Below, piece by piece: positions 1-11,709 of a stretch of 64,000 nt of DNA. Made by a program: the position numbers and the translations under genes. Each line of letters opens with the position of its first letter. Position 1 is the first letter of the stretch. Source of the stretch: Bondarzewia mesenterica. Taxonomy: Eukaryota; Basidiomycota; Agaricomycetes; Russulales; Bondarzewiaceae. Location of the stretch: assembly GCA_004802705.1 (NCBI GenBank), contig SGPL01000027.1, forward strand, positions 52,699-116,698. The letters are read 5' to 3'. Below the pieces are notes generated by a model that was not told the origin of the DNA, made no database searches, and worked only from the letters and a program-made list of their open reading frames with translations.

Positions 1-1421
1 AGCTCCTTGAAAGGCGGCGCATTATCGAGGAGCAGAAACGTGGGCGCGGGTATCGCTACGTGTGTGTGGGAGGCTCGAGGGCAGAGAATAGGCTCGGGAA
101 ATGTTGATCTCGAAGTTGAAGAGAGAAATCGGTAAATTCGCGATTCAAGTATGGGAGGTTTCGGAGGCTTTTTCATCCATGTCGCGTCGTCCATTGCGCC
201 CGAATCGACATCTGTCTGTATTCTTTTGCGCACGAGTTTTGTCTTGGGATCGGACCAGTAGCCGGGGACGCGAGCTTACGATGCTGGTTTTTCACATAGT
301 GACTGACTGCAACGTGGTCTCCTTATGAGAAGCGTCCCTTCCACGGCTACTCGATCTAATAAAGTTTCTGTTTGCAAAAACCATCGAGCTCCTCGGTGGC
401 GTGTTTCTCTTCATCGCACAATCTCCATTATCGCCGCGGATGAGTCCCTTGTGCAACAAGTAGAAGGGCGTAACACAGGCTGCGACCTTGATGTCAGTCC
501 TCTCAGCCCGCAGCACATGGGGCTAATGGCATCGTCTTCCTCGTACGTGATATGTGTGGCGGCCTGGGACGATCCTGCAGTACAGAGGAGACTGGGGAGG
601 GCACGGGACGCGATGCTATACATATGTCGAGATGCCTCACCGCAAATCAGGACTCTATCTCCTCGTAGTATGTGTGTAGCGGACGGGGTGGTATGAGCCT
701 GCCAACTCGTTTCACAGGGTCGAAGTTCTGTGTATAGTGACCGTCAAGACCTTATCACAAGATCAGATTAGTACTATGCCTCGAGATAATAGTATAGTAG
801 ACCCCGCTTGCAAGTGCCGCACTGCTGATTTGTCGACATGGCGTCCCGCGTCCAGTCAGTGACCAACTGTAAAACAACGAGGCGCACTCTCGGAGATGAA
901 TCTGACATTTACTGCCTTATGATCGGGATGTTCTTACAAGCAAGCTCAGCTCGTCGGACTCCGAGGCCCTCGCTGACCCTGGCTCCGCCGTACCTACACT
1001 TCTATTAATTGCGTGAGCGTGTCAGTAAGTTAGCAAGAAACCTCAAGAAGCGTCTACTTACCCTTGAGTCGGCACCTCCGTTGGTCGGTACTGAAGCATG
1101 TACAGAAGGCCCTCGTTTGGGAATGTTACAGCGGAAGATGTACGCATGCTGGCTTACCTCGTCGAATGAAGATTCAAGTTTTAGGGCCTGGGGCCTTGAT
1201 ACTCTGCTCCTCTCTGTAAGGATAGTCTATGCCAAGTTTCAACGGCGTCCAAAGCGCGCAAGGTGGGCGTCGGCGTCCGTTAAACACCATTCCCACGCAA
1301 ACCTAAATCCTCCCAACCGCCGCGGCAAACCATCGTACTCACAAGATACTAGCGCGGTTTTTGCGCCGTTTATTTATGTTCATCCACGCATTGCTCAGCT
1401 CCCGGTCACCTATGTGGGTTC
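1..1421. other. Gene-poor left edge, no recognisable gene
   Basis: Several open frames of 60-170 codons occur on both strands, but none shows a domain, a signal peptide or a coherent exon chain with splice sites. The frame running over 1009-1521 (+) overlaps the start of the kinase relic and has no conserved motif. I see no RNA gene or repeat here. Confidence 0.5.
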
Positions 1422-3031
1422 ATGTTACGGTCCCTTGCACGACGTTTTGGGGCTTTTGGACCGTCTTTTAACCTCTTCTATCGCCGCCAGTGCCTCAGCC
1501 ATACCGCCAAGCCACCTGTGACAGCACATGCGCACGCAGAAGCTGCACTCTGTCTAACAAACACTTCTTTGTCGATGCAGCGGGTAATGCGCAAGTCGAC
1601 CTCCCGTTCATCGAGGAGCCATTAGGGCTGCGCACGGAGCAAGGCCACGGCTTTCCTCGAGTAGAATTCGGCGATACACTGGGTCCAGATGGTCGCTACA
1701 CAGTCGTGTGCAAACTCGGCTGGGGCATGAACTCCAGCACATGGCTGGCGCGAGATGAGCAGTAAATTACAACACAATTCGGTGCATAATTCGTCGCTGA
1801 AATGCTCCTTAGGGACAACAAGCATGTCGCGATTAAAGTTCTCAAAGAATATGCTAACCGTACTCGTTCAACGAGGTATGTCGTGGGAGCTCACTGCCCT
1901 CGAACACGTATCTTCTCAGCCTCCGGTTCCTGGTTTTTATCATCTCACTGCCCGCAGCTTCTTTTCCATTTTGTGTTTGCTGGAAAGGGACAGGACGGAG
2001 ACCACCTCTGTCTTGTCACTGCTATTTTCGGTGGAGATGTCAAATTCCTTCAGCTCAGCCTCGCTAACGAAAAAAGGGTATTTCCCATGCCGCTGGCCAA
2101 GCGAATCCTGTTCCACACTCTGCAGGGCATCATGCACATGCATCAATGTGGAATCGTGCAGACAGATCTCAAGCACGACAACATCATGTTTACCGCTGGC
2201 TTGCTCTCGCCGGACGACTTTTCATCTCTTATAGCGCGATCCTCCTCGACGCCACTCTCCTGTACAAAGCTGGGACTGTGTCGTTCAAGCGGCCGTCTCT
2301 CAACCACTCCTGCTTTCGCTTTCCGAAGCTACAAAGCGGACTTACCTCGTTTCGGATTTCGGCAGTGGTAAGTGACATTCCATTGTCCACCGTTGACGCC
2401 AAAAAGTTGATGAAGGGCGCTTTTACCAGTACAACCCTCCACAGCGCCCAGGGTCGATGACATAACCGCCGTATCTCTCCGTGCTCCCGAAACGATTCTT
2501 CGAGGCCCGTGGAACGAAAGGTCGACATTTGGACGTTTGGATGCCTGGTGCGTTGAAACCCGTCCATTCGCTCCCCTTACCATGCGAATCGAATCGACTG
2601 TCAGATGACCGCAGGCCACGGGTTGTTTCAACACCAGGTCTACGAGCTGTACGGCCTCGGCGCTACGGAAGGTCGCCTATGGTGGATGATGTGCTTCTCA
2701 GGCGAGCGTTTCCAGCCGGACCAACTCCAAGAGTGCGATGATGCCGAAATATTCTTCGACCACACTTGTCCGTCTTTCCTTCCGTCAGCATTGGTGTTGT
2801 TTGAGTTGCGCACTCATTTGCCTGTTCTCGTCTATTTCAGGTTAACTCTAGTCCCACCCGCCAAACTTGAAACAATTGTTCGCCAAGTCGATCAGTAACT
2901 ACGAGGTTTTGGAGGAGGAAGACGTGCTCCCAACAGCGGCGCTCATGTACAGGTGTCTACGATTGAACCCCAAGGATCGACCCACAGCGGATGAGTTGCT
3001 CCAGGATCCTTTATGGGAAGGCGTTGCATGA
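1422..3031 (+). pseudogene. Degenerate SRPK-like protein kinase
   Basis: Kinase of the fungal SRPK-like type, whose intact relatives phosphorylate SR-type proteins or are uncharacterised. An arginine-rich leader starts at 1422 (MLRSLARRFG). Then come the glycine-rich region (KLGWGMNSSTWLARDE), the VAIKVLKEY lysine strand, the catalytic loop VQTDLKHDN (the usual His is Gln), SDFGS, the activation segment with APE near 2490, and the C-lobe ending EELLQDP-like at 3031. Good introns lie at about 1762-1812, 2368-2444 and 2548-2604, plus one ending near 2851. Conserved sequence jumps frame about five times: near 1545, near 1880, near 1950, at 2237 (one extra base) and at about 2518 (one base missing). 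No single protein can be made. Neighbouring genes are intact, so I call a pseudogene; residual assembly error is the alternative. Confidence 0.82.
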
Positions 3032-3447
3032 GCTCAGGTGGGCCGCTTCTCCATTCATACAGGACCCTCACGACTGCGCAACAATAGCCTCTTTGGGCTT
3101 CACATTCCGCGTACTGGTATAGCCTCGAGGAGCTTGGTGATTGGTCTTCAGTATTATTAGGCCTAGACGCACTTCCGGGAGCTTCGCCTGCCCATGCATT
3201 GTGCAAGCATGCCCAGCACTCATGGGACACATTCGCCGCCTTTAACACACAGCACGATCATCCGATCCGAGGACGAAAATAACAGAGACGCTGTTGTACA
3301 TACAAAAAAAAGAAAAAAAAAAGACACGATTGTGAAAAAGAAAGAAAACGAAAAATAGTGAATCGTGAACCTTGTAAGATTGAAATACCTTCTATCGACG
3401 GGAACCCGAATCTCAGTGAATGCAGAAATATAAAGCAAGGGAGAGGT
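3032..3447. other. Intergenic gap between kinase relic and P450 (convergent)
   Basis: Lies between the 3' ends of a + and a - gene. It holds an A-rich tract at about 3303-3360 that could serve the 3' ends. No coding signal is visible. Confidence 0.5.
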
Positions 3448-5696
3448 TCAGCGCGCCACTTTCTCATCCTCCGTCTGCAAGACGAGCGCGAGCGCGCTCT
3501 CGGAGCGGGGCGTGATGACGCACTTGAATGGCTTGGGCCGGCTGAAAAAAACAGGAATCTCAGAACGCCGGCACAGAAGACAGTAGGGTAACCGGCGCAC
3601 CTCACGAGACCGGTGGTGTACTCCGTGTCGGGCTCGATGACGACGCCGTTCTCGTCGACGGCCTTGGAGAGCGTGTACACGGCCAGGACTGACGCGATCG
3701 TGATCCATATCGTGTCGTCCACAAGCCAGCGCCCGGGACAGGCGCTGTCAAAGAGCCAAACCCGTGAGCGCGCGTGCGGGTTTTGTGCTATTTTGTTGTT
3801 GTGGGTAGATAAGAGCTGGGATCGCTCACCGTCGTCCAAAGCCAAATGCCACGCTGGGTGGGTCGTTGATCGCCAGGTCCGCATTCTTATTCGGGTCTTC
3901 GAAACGCTCGGGTTTGAATGCGAATGGATCCGGATAGATCGCTTCATCGTGGAGGATGCTCCTGCAGACGCACGAATATCAGCATCCACACAAAGTACGC
4001 ACATCTGACGACTCACCATGCGTTGGCCATGACCGTCGTGCCCTTAGGTATTGAGTACCCTTCGTACACATCGTCCTCGGTCACGTAGTGCGCGACACCG
4101 AGCGGACCGACGGGGTTCCACCGCAGGCATTCGAGGATGATGCAGTCGAGGAAAGGCAGCGCCGCGCGGTCCGAGAATTGCGGGAGGCGGTCGGTGTCGA
4201 CAACGGCGTCGATCTGGGCTTGCGCCTTGCGTTGAATCTCGGGGTGAAGCATCATCACGAGGAAGAACGAGAGGACCGCGGAGACCGTCTTTGGACGAAC
4301 GGCTGTCTGTCAGAGGGTCGTGATGGGAAGGCTCAGGATGGCGTCGCTTACCGTGTCGATGCCAGCTGGTGAACAGGAACAGGTAGGTACATGCGCGGTT
4401 AGAACGGAGAGAATGGAATACCTGCATACGAAGTCCCCGCGACGCCCTTAATCAATCGTGCGTGTTCTGGGTCTCTGCCCGACTTTATCCACTCGTCGAG
4501 CTCAGACGTCGTGAAGCAAGGGATCGCAGTGCCTGATTCCTGCCATGCCATGTCTCCGTCAGTGAGCGAAGGCTGTAGAATCGAAAGGAGGGAAATGTGA
4601 TCCATCGGAACCTACACCTACCATGCGCTGTTTAACCATCTCAAACGGGCCATCGATCATCGCGCGCGACGCCTTGCGCCAGTCCTTGGCCTGCTTCTTG
4701 AAATCTGCGCCAGGTATCCAGTACGGGACGTGTTTGACTGGGGAAATCGAGGGCACGGACGTAGCTCGTTCGACGACCGCACAGCAAAATGTGAAGGAAA
4801 TTAATCACTCACGGAAGGGAATGTAATCGACCAAGAACGTTCCAAAGAGACCTGCCTTACCAAAAGCAGACATGGCCTGGTCAGCCAGCGTCACGAACAC
4901 GTCGCCTTCTTCTGGTACATCGTGGCCGTACAAGATCTTCATGACGGGAGCCACCGCACTCCTAATAGACCACACTGAGAGGAGAAGCGGGAAACTCACG
5001 CAGGAGCGGAGTCGTACCTTCGTATATGCTGCTCGAGTCGATCGGGGCGATGGAGAAGATTGCGAAGGAGCACGTGAGATTCCTTGAGTTGTATGGGTTG
5101 GTATTGGGGCGACGAGTGCGCGTGGAAATATTTCTGGAACATGGTGCGATGCTTTCTCCACGAGGATCCGTATGGCATGCCGGAGAACAGCCAGTCAAAG
5201 CCCATTCTGGGGGGGGGGTGAAGGTGTGCGACTCGATCGCAGATCGGAGCAGACTCACATTTCTTGGACCATCGTGCGCACGGGTCTGGACGAATAGCGT
5301 GCGCTTCTCTTCTCGAGGAGGTCGTAGGCGGCCTTGGCGGAGTTGAGGATGACGATGGGGTTGCCAAAGGCATCGATGTAGATGATGTCGCCTGGTGAAT
5401 GGCTTAAGGAGGAAGACGGGACCGAGAGCGCGAAAGACGTGTCACGCACCATACACTTCCCGCCACTCCGCATACGTGCGCCAGGGCGAGGATTTGGGTA
5501 AGGACGCGACGCCGCCAAACCAAGAGGTCTTTGGGCCGGGTGGGAGTGGAAATTGGGGTCTTTTTCGGCAGAGGCGTAGGGCGAGAAATATTGATACAAA
5601 GCCGATGAGGGTGAGGACGAGGGGAAGTGAATGTGAAGTATCGAGGAGCGACATGGGGAGGAGGAAGGGAGAGGAACGAAAGAATGATGGAAACAT
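3448..5696 (-). CDS. Cytochrome P450 monooxygenase (OrdA-like)
   Basis: Heme-thiolate monooxygenase, expected at the ER membrane with a cytochrome P450 reductase; substrate unknown. The N terminus has a hydrophobic anchor (LPLVLTLIGFVSIFLAL) followed by the proline-rich hinge FPLPPGPK. Exons then give the B-C region (VQEIMGFDWLFSGMPYG), the I-helix region (AGIDTTVSA), the K-helix ExxR (ECLRWNP, about 4110-4150), the PERF-type motif (FKPERFEDP) and the heme loop FGFGRRACPGRW spliced across the intron at about 3750-3830. The C terminus is PFKCVITPRSE. About ten short GT-AG introns; roughly 500 aa, normal for the family. Every junction I checked keeps frame, so the gene looks functional. It is convergent with the kinase relic. 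Start chosen at the ATG before the anchor; an in-frame ATG 14 codons later is also possible. Confidence 0.93.
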
Positions 5697-6555
5697 TGAG
5701 ATTCATATAGCGATTGGTTGTGGAGAGAGGATGGATGATTAGGGCGGCCAGCGAAAAGAGAGTATCCGAGTTTATTCCCCATCGAGTAAAGCGAGGCCAT
5801 CAAGTCCGCGGATCTCCCAGCATTCGAGTGCCCGGACCAAGAGTGTGCACGGCTCGACTCTTGGGGGGGCCTTGAGGAAGAGCGACGGAAGGGGCATGCA
5901 GCATGGGTGCGCCAGGAAACGCAACCGGGCTCGCGAAGCCAGCTGAGCTGTGGGTGAGAACCGAAGCGTTCCCGGCTAGCACGCGCACGGAAATTCGAGT
6001 GTTCGGTGGCGATCACGACCGGTGCACCTTCTGGCCTACCTCGTGCTCGGAACCCTCCAACCCTGCCTGTCCTCGTACACAGTTATGTCTGCACAGGCTG
6101 TCCGTCGCCTCGAACGGAGCCAGTCACGGCCGTGCCTTGATGTCAGTCTGCACAGTGCCGTAAAGAAGGGTTCAGAGGACCCCTTATCGCAGCGAAGGAA
6201 CGACATCGCTTCGGCACCTTTGTGGTATTGTCGCGGTCGCTGGGCTGCGGGAAGACGACTTTCAACGCGACCGACGGGTCCACGGAGCTCGACCTAAATT
6301 CAAATTTATTTATTTCCCACAGTCATACACGCCTTATTGGGCAACTGTCGTAGATCGCATTTCAAAACACTCAAAGGCTTCCTACTCTGCCTGAACCACA
6401 GATATTTTCCGACATTTTCTGGAACGACGTGGTTTCACCAGACAGCACGGTCAAATAACGATACGGGTCACCTCGACGATGCGGCTGAATTGCATCTCGG
6501 TCGAACCGACTCGGAGGAAGCAATTGCGCTCAGTATCCAACCGACGCTGCCGATG

Positions 6556-6928
6556 CTATCGCACTTCGGGACCTTGCAAGCGGGGGTGCGGGGCTCGACA
6601 ATCCCCAAACTTGTCATGGTTGGATATTCCCTCACACTCCGAACCTGGATGGAAATGTGGACTGCAAGAGACGCGCATGCTCCTTTTGTAGACGAAACCA
6701 AAGTTTGATGCCCTCGAGTCTGGTGAGATGATGGCACGCAAGGGGGTCAGCGACGTCAGCGAACATCAACTCACCTTCCCAATCTGCCTCGTCAGGTACG
6801 TACGCACGCACTCGTAAACCATGCCGGAATCGCCGATTCTCCGATCCTCCTGACGACGCGCGCGTCCAAACTTCCAACTCCTCACCAACGCCCATCATCC
6901 GAAGCTTGCGGGCCGTGCGCATCTGCAT
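6556..6928 (-). CDS. Possible small hypothetical protein, two exons
   Basis: Two minus-strand open stretches join through a good intron (GTGAGT donor, CACCAG acceptor, about 55 nt, near 6720-6775) to give a product of about 105 aa that contains RVRAYVPDEADWEDSRAS and ends GPEVR. No domain, signal peptide or membrane segment is visible and I do not recognise it. It lies just downstream of a tRNA-like sequence. The splice signals are the only real support, so it may be a chance frame. Confidence 0.22.
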
Positions 6929-6940
6929 CTACCCCTTACG

Positions 6941-7020
6941 GATTTAAACCGGAATCGAACCCACGACTCTCACACTCGCAAGCCAAATGGAACAAACCAC
7001 TTCACTCGGGCCAGCCGGGT
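6941..7020 (-). repeat. tRNA-like relic (A-box and B-box), possibly SINE-derived
   Basis: On the minus strand the B-box GGTTCGATTCC (complement of 6951-6962) follows an A-box-like TGGCCCGAGTGAAGTGG (complement of about 6997-7013) at roughly tRNA spacing. The T-stem pairs poorly (one G-G mismatch plus wobbles). The 3' end (TTAAATC) has no matching 5' acceptor strand, and no anticodon arm with U33 is convincing. I read this as a tRNA-derived relic or SINE head, not a working tRNA. Confidence 0.3.
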
Positions 7021-8928
7021 CGGCAGGACGCCACTAGTCCATTGAGCGATGCCTCCTTCACTCGTGCGGAGAAACCAGCTGAGAAGACAAAAAAAAAGGC
7101 CTTGCAGATGGTGACTCGGATCAATGGAGGGCGTTACATACACACCCTCTACGCACCATATGATCAACGGGTAGACGGGCGTCAAGTAGAATATTCAACC
7201 TGGCCAAGAGCGAGCTTGCATATGCAACCATCGTGGAATTCCGGCACATCGTCGGCGCACCGAGGATCTAAGAGCCTGCGCGCATTTGTTAGTCAAGTCC
7301 GGAATCATGATTCACAAAATTTGAACCATCCTAAAAAATGGTCAGTGCACAACATTGAGCAGATCGAACCCGGCCCGTCAGCGTCCTCTCGGCAGATCCT
7401 GCACGCGCATGGGCGTCTGTCAGTCAACCACACAGTCGAGAAGAAAAAAAAATTGATGATGTGACTTTCGACAACTTGCTATCCGAACAGCCTGACCATA
7501 TCAGCATAGCGCCGTTCTACTTCTGCCATACTGGCTCTCTTGATAAAACTGACGAACACCGCATGCACCGAAAATTCAATCTCGAACCTGAAATTTTTAA
7601 AAAAGGGTTGGCCTTCCGTTCAAGTCTATCAGACAACCGTCATAGCCGCCGCAAAAATCAAGCCAAGTTAACTGGAAAATAGAACGTACCTGGAGACGTA
7701 AGCACCCCGACAACAGCTTCCAGTCAAACTCGAAGATTGACTCACTGTGAAAAAAAAAGCATCAAGTCACCGGAGCGGATCAAGTAGCCGCCATACGATG
7801 GCGCGAAGACCGATGCTTGTGTGATGCAAGAAGCTATGCATACATACGTACTAACCACACGTCCCGAGAGCGCTACATACATACATGACGTCGAGGATGT
7901 AAACGGAAGCCACTCACCTGCCATCTGCGATCAGGATGAACTTCTAAGGAGCTGAAAGGTAGATGATCAGTGTGCGACACGATGACTCACATGAAATGAA
8001 ATGAATTTTCGCTTGCCTCCCCCAGGACATCTTTAATGGAAGGGCTAAAAACTGAATATCGCTTACTGACAGTGGGCCCGGCGTCAATTGGCGAATCGCC
8101 AAAAGACCTTGTCGAAATGACCAATGACATAGCGCACTCAAAGTCACTTACTCCTACGACACGCGCAGACTCCGACCAAGTAGAGATGAGCTCTTCGAGT
8201 ATGTACTCACATATCCAATTCGTCGTCCGGGAGCGCTCGCTGTATCCGAATATCCAGTAAGTTGATATTTCAATCATGCTTGTAAGACTCCGCCAGCTGC
8301 TGCGAGGCCGGTCCATGGCACTCCGGAGTGCCAGTCCGCCATACTGGCACCCAGAACAGGTCCTCGGGCTCCGAGGAACCGACCGATCCCGCGCAGACAT
8401 AATACGATCCATCCATCCAAACCTGCGTACGAGTCTCAGAACGATCGCGACAGGGTCCACCCACCCTCATCCGACATCACGCGCACGCGCGCCACCCGCG
8501 TAGATCAGAGCCAGCCTAGCCTGGAGTCTCAGCATGCGGTCGCGTTGCATCGAAAACCCAAAAATAATTAGGCTCCATTGAGAATTTGCTTATTCGCATC
8601 TCCTTTTCGATGGGCACTCGGGGGATGAACGGTGATGGGATGTATGTAGGGTGCGGTGTGCAAATGCTAAACTGGTAAAGACGCGAGCATGGGTGCTCTC
8701 GAATCCGTTGTGAAGGGCGGCGGAGATTCGGAGCAGGGATGCAGTGTCAACTTTGTCGGTACGTGAGAGTCGATGTACAAGGTCGGAGATGCGGAGATGC
8801 GGGTGTGGATCGAAGGTTGCGTGTGGGTATAAGCAGCTGAAACACGCAGCGGAATCGGGACCAGTGCGTGGCCAGGCTCTTCGAAGGCGTGCATGAAGAA
8901 GACGGCACACGTTGCGGGTGCGGCTGAT

Positions 8929-9736
8929 TCACGAGCGGGAAGAAGACGGCGGGGACGAGTGTAGGACTTCGATTCGCGGGCGAGCGCGTGTAGGAAGCGG
9001 CTTGATAGGTCGACTGGCCTTCGACAGGGTGCCGATCAGGTTGTCCGCGTCCGTGCCGTCCGAGTCCGAACTGGTCGAGTCTGACGAGGTCGAGTCCGAA
9101 TCGGAGGAAGATGATTTGGGTGACGAGGAAGATGTTGATGTGCCTTCGTCTTCATCAGCGCTATCTGAATCCGAACTCAACGCATCGGTTTGAGAAGGCG
9201 CCTTGCTGCGTTGCTCGAAGACGCCCAATCCAAGATTCTGCGGAAAGCGGATCAAAGGGAAGAACAGATGGGTGCATGTGTCGAACGCGACGAACCATTT
9301 CGATGAACTGCGATTCGTTTTGGCTCACATGCTCGATGTCTACACTCTGTGGGTCTCTTCTGGCCTGTTCGAACAGCTGACTGTTAGACGCTTCTAAAGC
9401 GGGAAGAAACGCTTGAACTCGGGATAAGACTGGAGCGAGAGATGTCATCGGAAGGATGGACATGGGAGGAAGGAACGGCCACGACCTACGTTCTGTCGGG
9501 GGGTCTACCAAGAACGTCTCCCTCTCTCCAAAATCAAATTTCATAAGATTGCTACACTCGTTCGAGGCATTGGAAGTATTCAGCGACTCGAGTATACGTT
9601 CTGAAGTCGGTACGAGCAGTGAATATCGTGGTAGCCAGATGGGACTCTTGACTTACGGAGCCTGTGTTGCCTGTCCTCATCCGTCTCCACTTCGAGAATA
9701 TCTGTCGCCCCTTTCTTTTCATCTGAAGATGTCATG
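8929..9736 (-). CDS. NOPCHAP1-like (DUF4598) snoRNP assembly chaperone
   Basis: Small protein resembling the NOPCHAP1/DUF4598 family, which in animals links NOP58 to the R2TP/RUVBL machinery for box C/D snoRNP assembly; the same role here is inferred. It begins MTSSDEKKGATDILEV. The core is LSRVQAFLPALEASN followed by SQFIEM joined to NLGLGVFEQR, the characteristic FLP...IEM...LGV pattern of the family. A Ser/Asp-rich acidic tract (SSDSDSTSSDS) and a basic tail follow. Four exons fit, with short introns near 9600-9655, 9435-9490 and 9250-9305, all keeping frame; about 210 aa. It is divergent from DUS1, with the two starts 262 bp apart, suggesting a shared promoter. Family assignment is fairly secure; function is by homology only. 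Confidence 0.75.
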
Positions 9737-9998
9737 TTCAAAATTAAACGACGAAGCTGCGTCAAAAAGTAAGGATCCGAGAAAGAAGTGTTCTGAGTGT
9801 GTTCTGTCTTGCTCACTGCTCCTAAGAGAGCAGCAATGGCGGAGTGAGAAAAAGAAGTACTGACATGCGAGGTTCCATCAAAGCCCAATCTAGGGTTAGG
9901 AGCAATTCTCCCTTCATCGTCCGCTCCTTCAAGGCGAAAGTCTCAGGTTCAAAATTATACCTTTTCTCTTGCGCTCTTTGCGCAAAGCGACCGGAATT
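9737..9998. promoter_or_regulatory. Probable bidirectional promoter, NOPCHAP1-like / DUS1
   Basis: A 262 bp interval separates the divergent starts of the NOPCHAP1-like gene (-) and DUS1 (+). No TATA box is obvious, in line with housekeeping use. Co-regulation of two RNA-biogenesis genes is an inference from the geometry. Confidence 0.45.
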
Positions 9999-11709
9999 AT
10001 GACCGTCACGCCGTCTCTCGCCTCTACTTCCTCTGTACCGCAGACCGCCTCTCGCAAGCTGCAAGGATACGAATTTTATCGGGAGGTGCTGGGAAGTCCA
10101 AAATACATTGTCGCTCCAATGGTCGATCAAAGCGAGCTGGTGCGTTATTGAATTCCTTCTTTTGACTTTATGCGATTCAAATGTCTCCTCTATCCTGACT
10201 TCAGGCTTGGAGACGGCTTTCAAGACGATACGGTGCAGAGGTGAGTATACTTGAACACCTGCCTTTCATGCACTCACATTGCCTTACAGTTGGCATACAC
10301 GCCCATGATCAACGCCAAAGTATGTGTCTAAAATTCTGTTTATTCTCAATGTTAATCCCCGCCCTCCTAGATGTTTGCTGGGTCACACCACAAAGGCTAT
10401 CGCGAACAAGCCTTCAACACCGCCCTCGGCGAAGAAGGCGGACCAGGCGACCGTCCGCTCATCGTGCAATTCTGCGCCAACGATCCCGACAAGCTCCTTG
10501 CTTCTGCTCGCGTACTAGAGCCTCACTGCGATGCAATTGACATCAACCTCGGATGCCCGCAGGATATCGCCAAGAAAGGACGGTACGGGAGTTACTTGCA
10601 GGATGACTGGGAGCTCATCTATAAACTCAGTAAGCTTTTTCCTCTTTACGTTCGCGTCATGGAAAGTGACGTGACTTGCGCAAGTCAACACGCTTCACTT
10701 GAATCTGTCAATTCCCGTAACTGCGAAGTTCCGCGTTTTTCCATCGGTAGAGAAAACGGTCGAATATGCGAAGATGTTAGAGCGGGCTGGCGCTCAAATA
10801 CTCACCTGTCACGGTAGAACTCGCGAACAGCGCGGCCATAACACTGTACGTCTTCCCCACTTTGTACGCACATCTCAAAATCTCGAACACAGGGCTGGGT
10901 AGGGACTGGCAGACTGGGCCAAGATTCGGGCAGTAAAAAACGCAGTTTCCGTACCCGTCTTCACCAACGGGAACATCCTATATCACAGAGATATCGAACA
11001 ATGTCTTGTCGAGACGGGGGCCGACGGCGTCATGTCCGCTGAAGGCCAGCTTTACAATGCCGCTCTTTTCGCCCCCTCTCTTTCCACCATTCCACGACTC
11101 TCCTCTTCCACGTCGCATGACCCGACTTCCTCATCAGGGGACACAGGCCTACATCCACCACATGCCCGCCTCGCTCTTGAATACCTCCAAATAGTCGACT
11201 CGTTGAAAACACCCACACCACTGAGTGCTGTCAAAGGCCACCTATTTAAAATCATGCGACCCGCGCTCGCCAAGGAGCCAGATTTGAGAGAAAAGATGGG
11301 TAGGATCAGGGGTGGAGATGGCAAGGGATTGAAGCCGTACTTCGAAATTGTGGAAGAGATGGTGAGGAGGATGGATAGGGATGAGAAGGAGGCTGCGGAA
11401 AGCGGCGAGTGCGGCGACGTGGAAATGATCCCACATTGGCTTGCGCAACCCTACTTCAGGCCGCTGCCCGCGCCCGCGACCGAGGTGGAGACCGAGGCCG
11501 CTGTCAAGAACAAAGGTGAGTAAATGACTAAAGACTTAGACCTAATACAATACCTAACCGCCTTGAAAGCCATTTCGCCTGGTATCAGCAAGCGACCACA
11601 CTCAGAGAGGACGCCGGACTCAGATATCGATGTGGAGGACGATGCGAAAAGGACCAAATTGGACATTGTCGCCGAGAACAGTGCTCCGCCTGCGGTCGTA
11701 TGTGGATAA
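9999..11709 (+). CDS. DUS1: tRNA-dihydrouridine(16/17) synthase DUS1
   Basis: FMN-dependent reductase that makes dihydrouridine in the tRNA D-loop using NAD(P)H. The N terminus has the flavin-binding strand [17 protein letters not shown], assembled over the intron at 10139-10204. Then follow [22 protein letters not shown], the Dus signature DINLGCPQ (about 10545) with its downstream catalytic cysteine loop replaced by the usual eukaryotic [13 protein letters not shown], the substrate strand [24 protein letters not shown], the phosphate-binding FTNGNI, and [10 protein letters not shown]. The C terminus ([10 protein letters not shown]...) ends in a Ser/Asp-rich tail with a basic KRTKLD motif. 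Six or seven short introns. The start is the first ATG in frame with the conserved core. It is divergent from the NOPCHAP1-like gene and convergent with DPH4. Confidence 0.92.

Larger units (their letters stand above)
5697..8928. other. Gene-poor 3.2 kb region
   Basis: No recognisable protein-coding gene. It contains a possible two-exon hypothetical gene and a tRNA-like relic, both listed separately. Minus-strand stretches at about 8290-8550 and 7740-7925 look locally coding (for example DLFWVPVWRTGTPEC) but I could not join them into a gene or name a family. The rest appears to be spacer. Confidence 0.45.

Noticed and set aside
1009..1521. 170-codon + strand frame
   Set aside because: No motif, and it overlaps in another frame the leader of the kinase relic.
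2548..2604. Treating the frame break after FGCL in the kinase as another mutation
   Set aside because: It is a normal 57-nt intron with GTGCGT donor and CAG acceptor; only the other breaks are true shifts.
7042..7464. 140-codon + strand frame in the gap at 7 kb
   Set aside because: No recognisable domain and no splice context; likely chance.
8929..9255. Ser/Asp-rich repeat tract as a tandem repeat element
   Set aside because: It is the low-complexity acidic tail of the NOPCHAP1-like protein.
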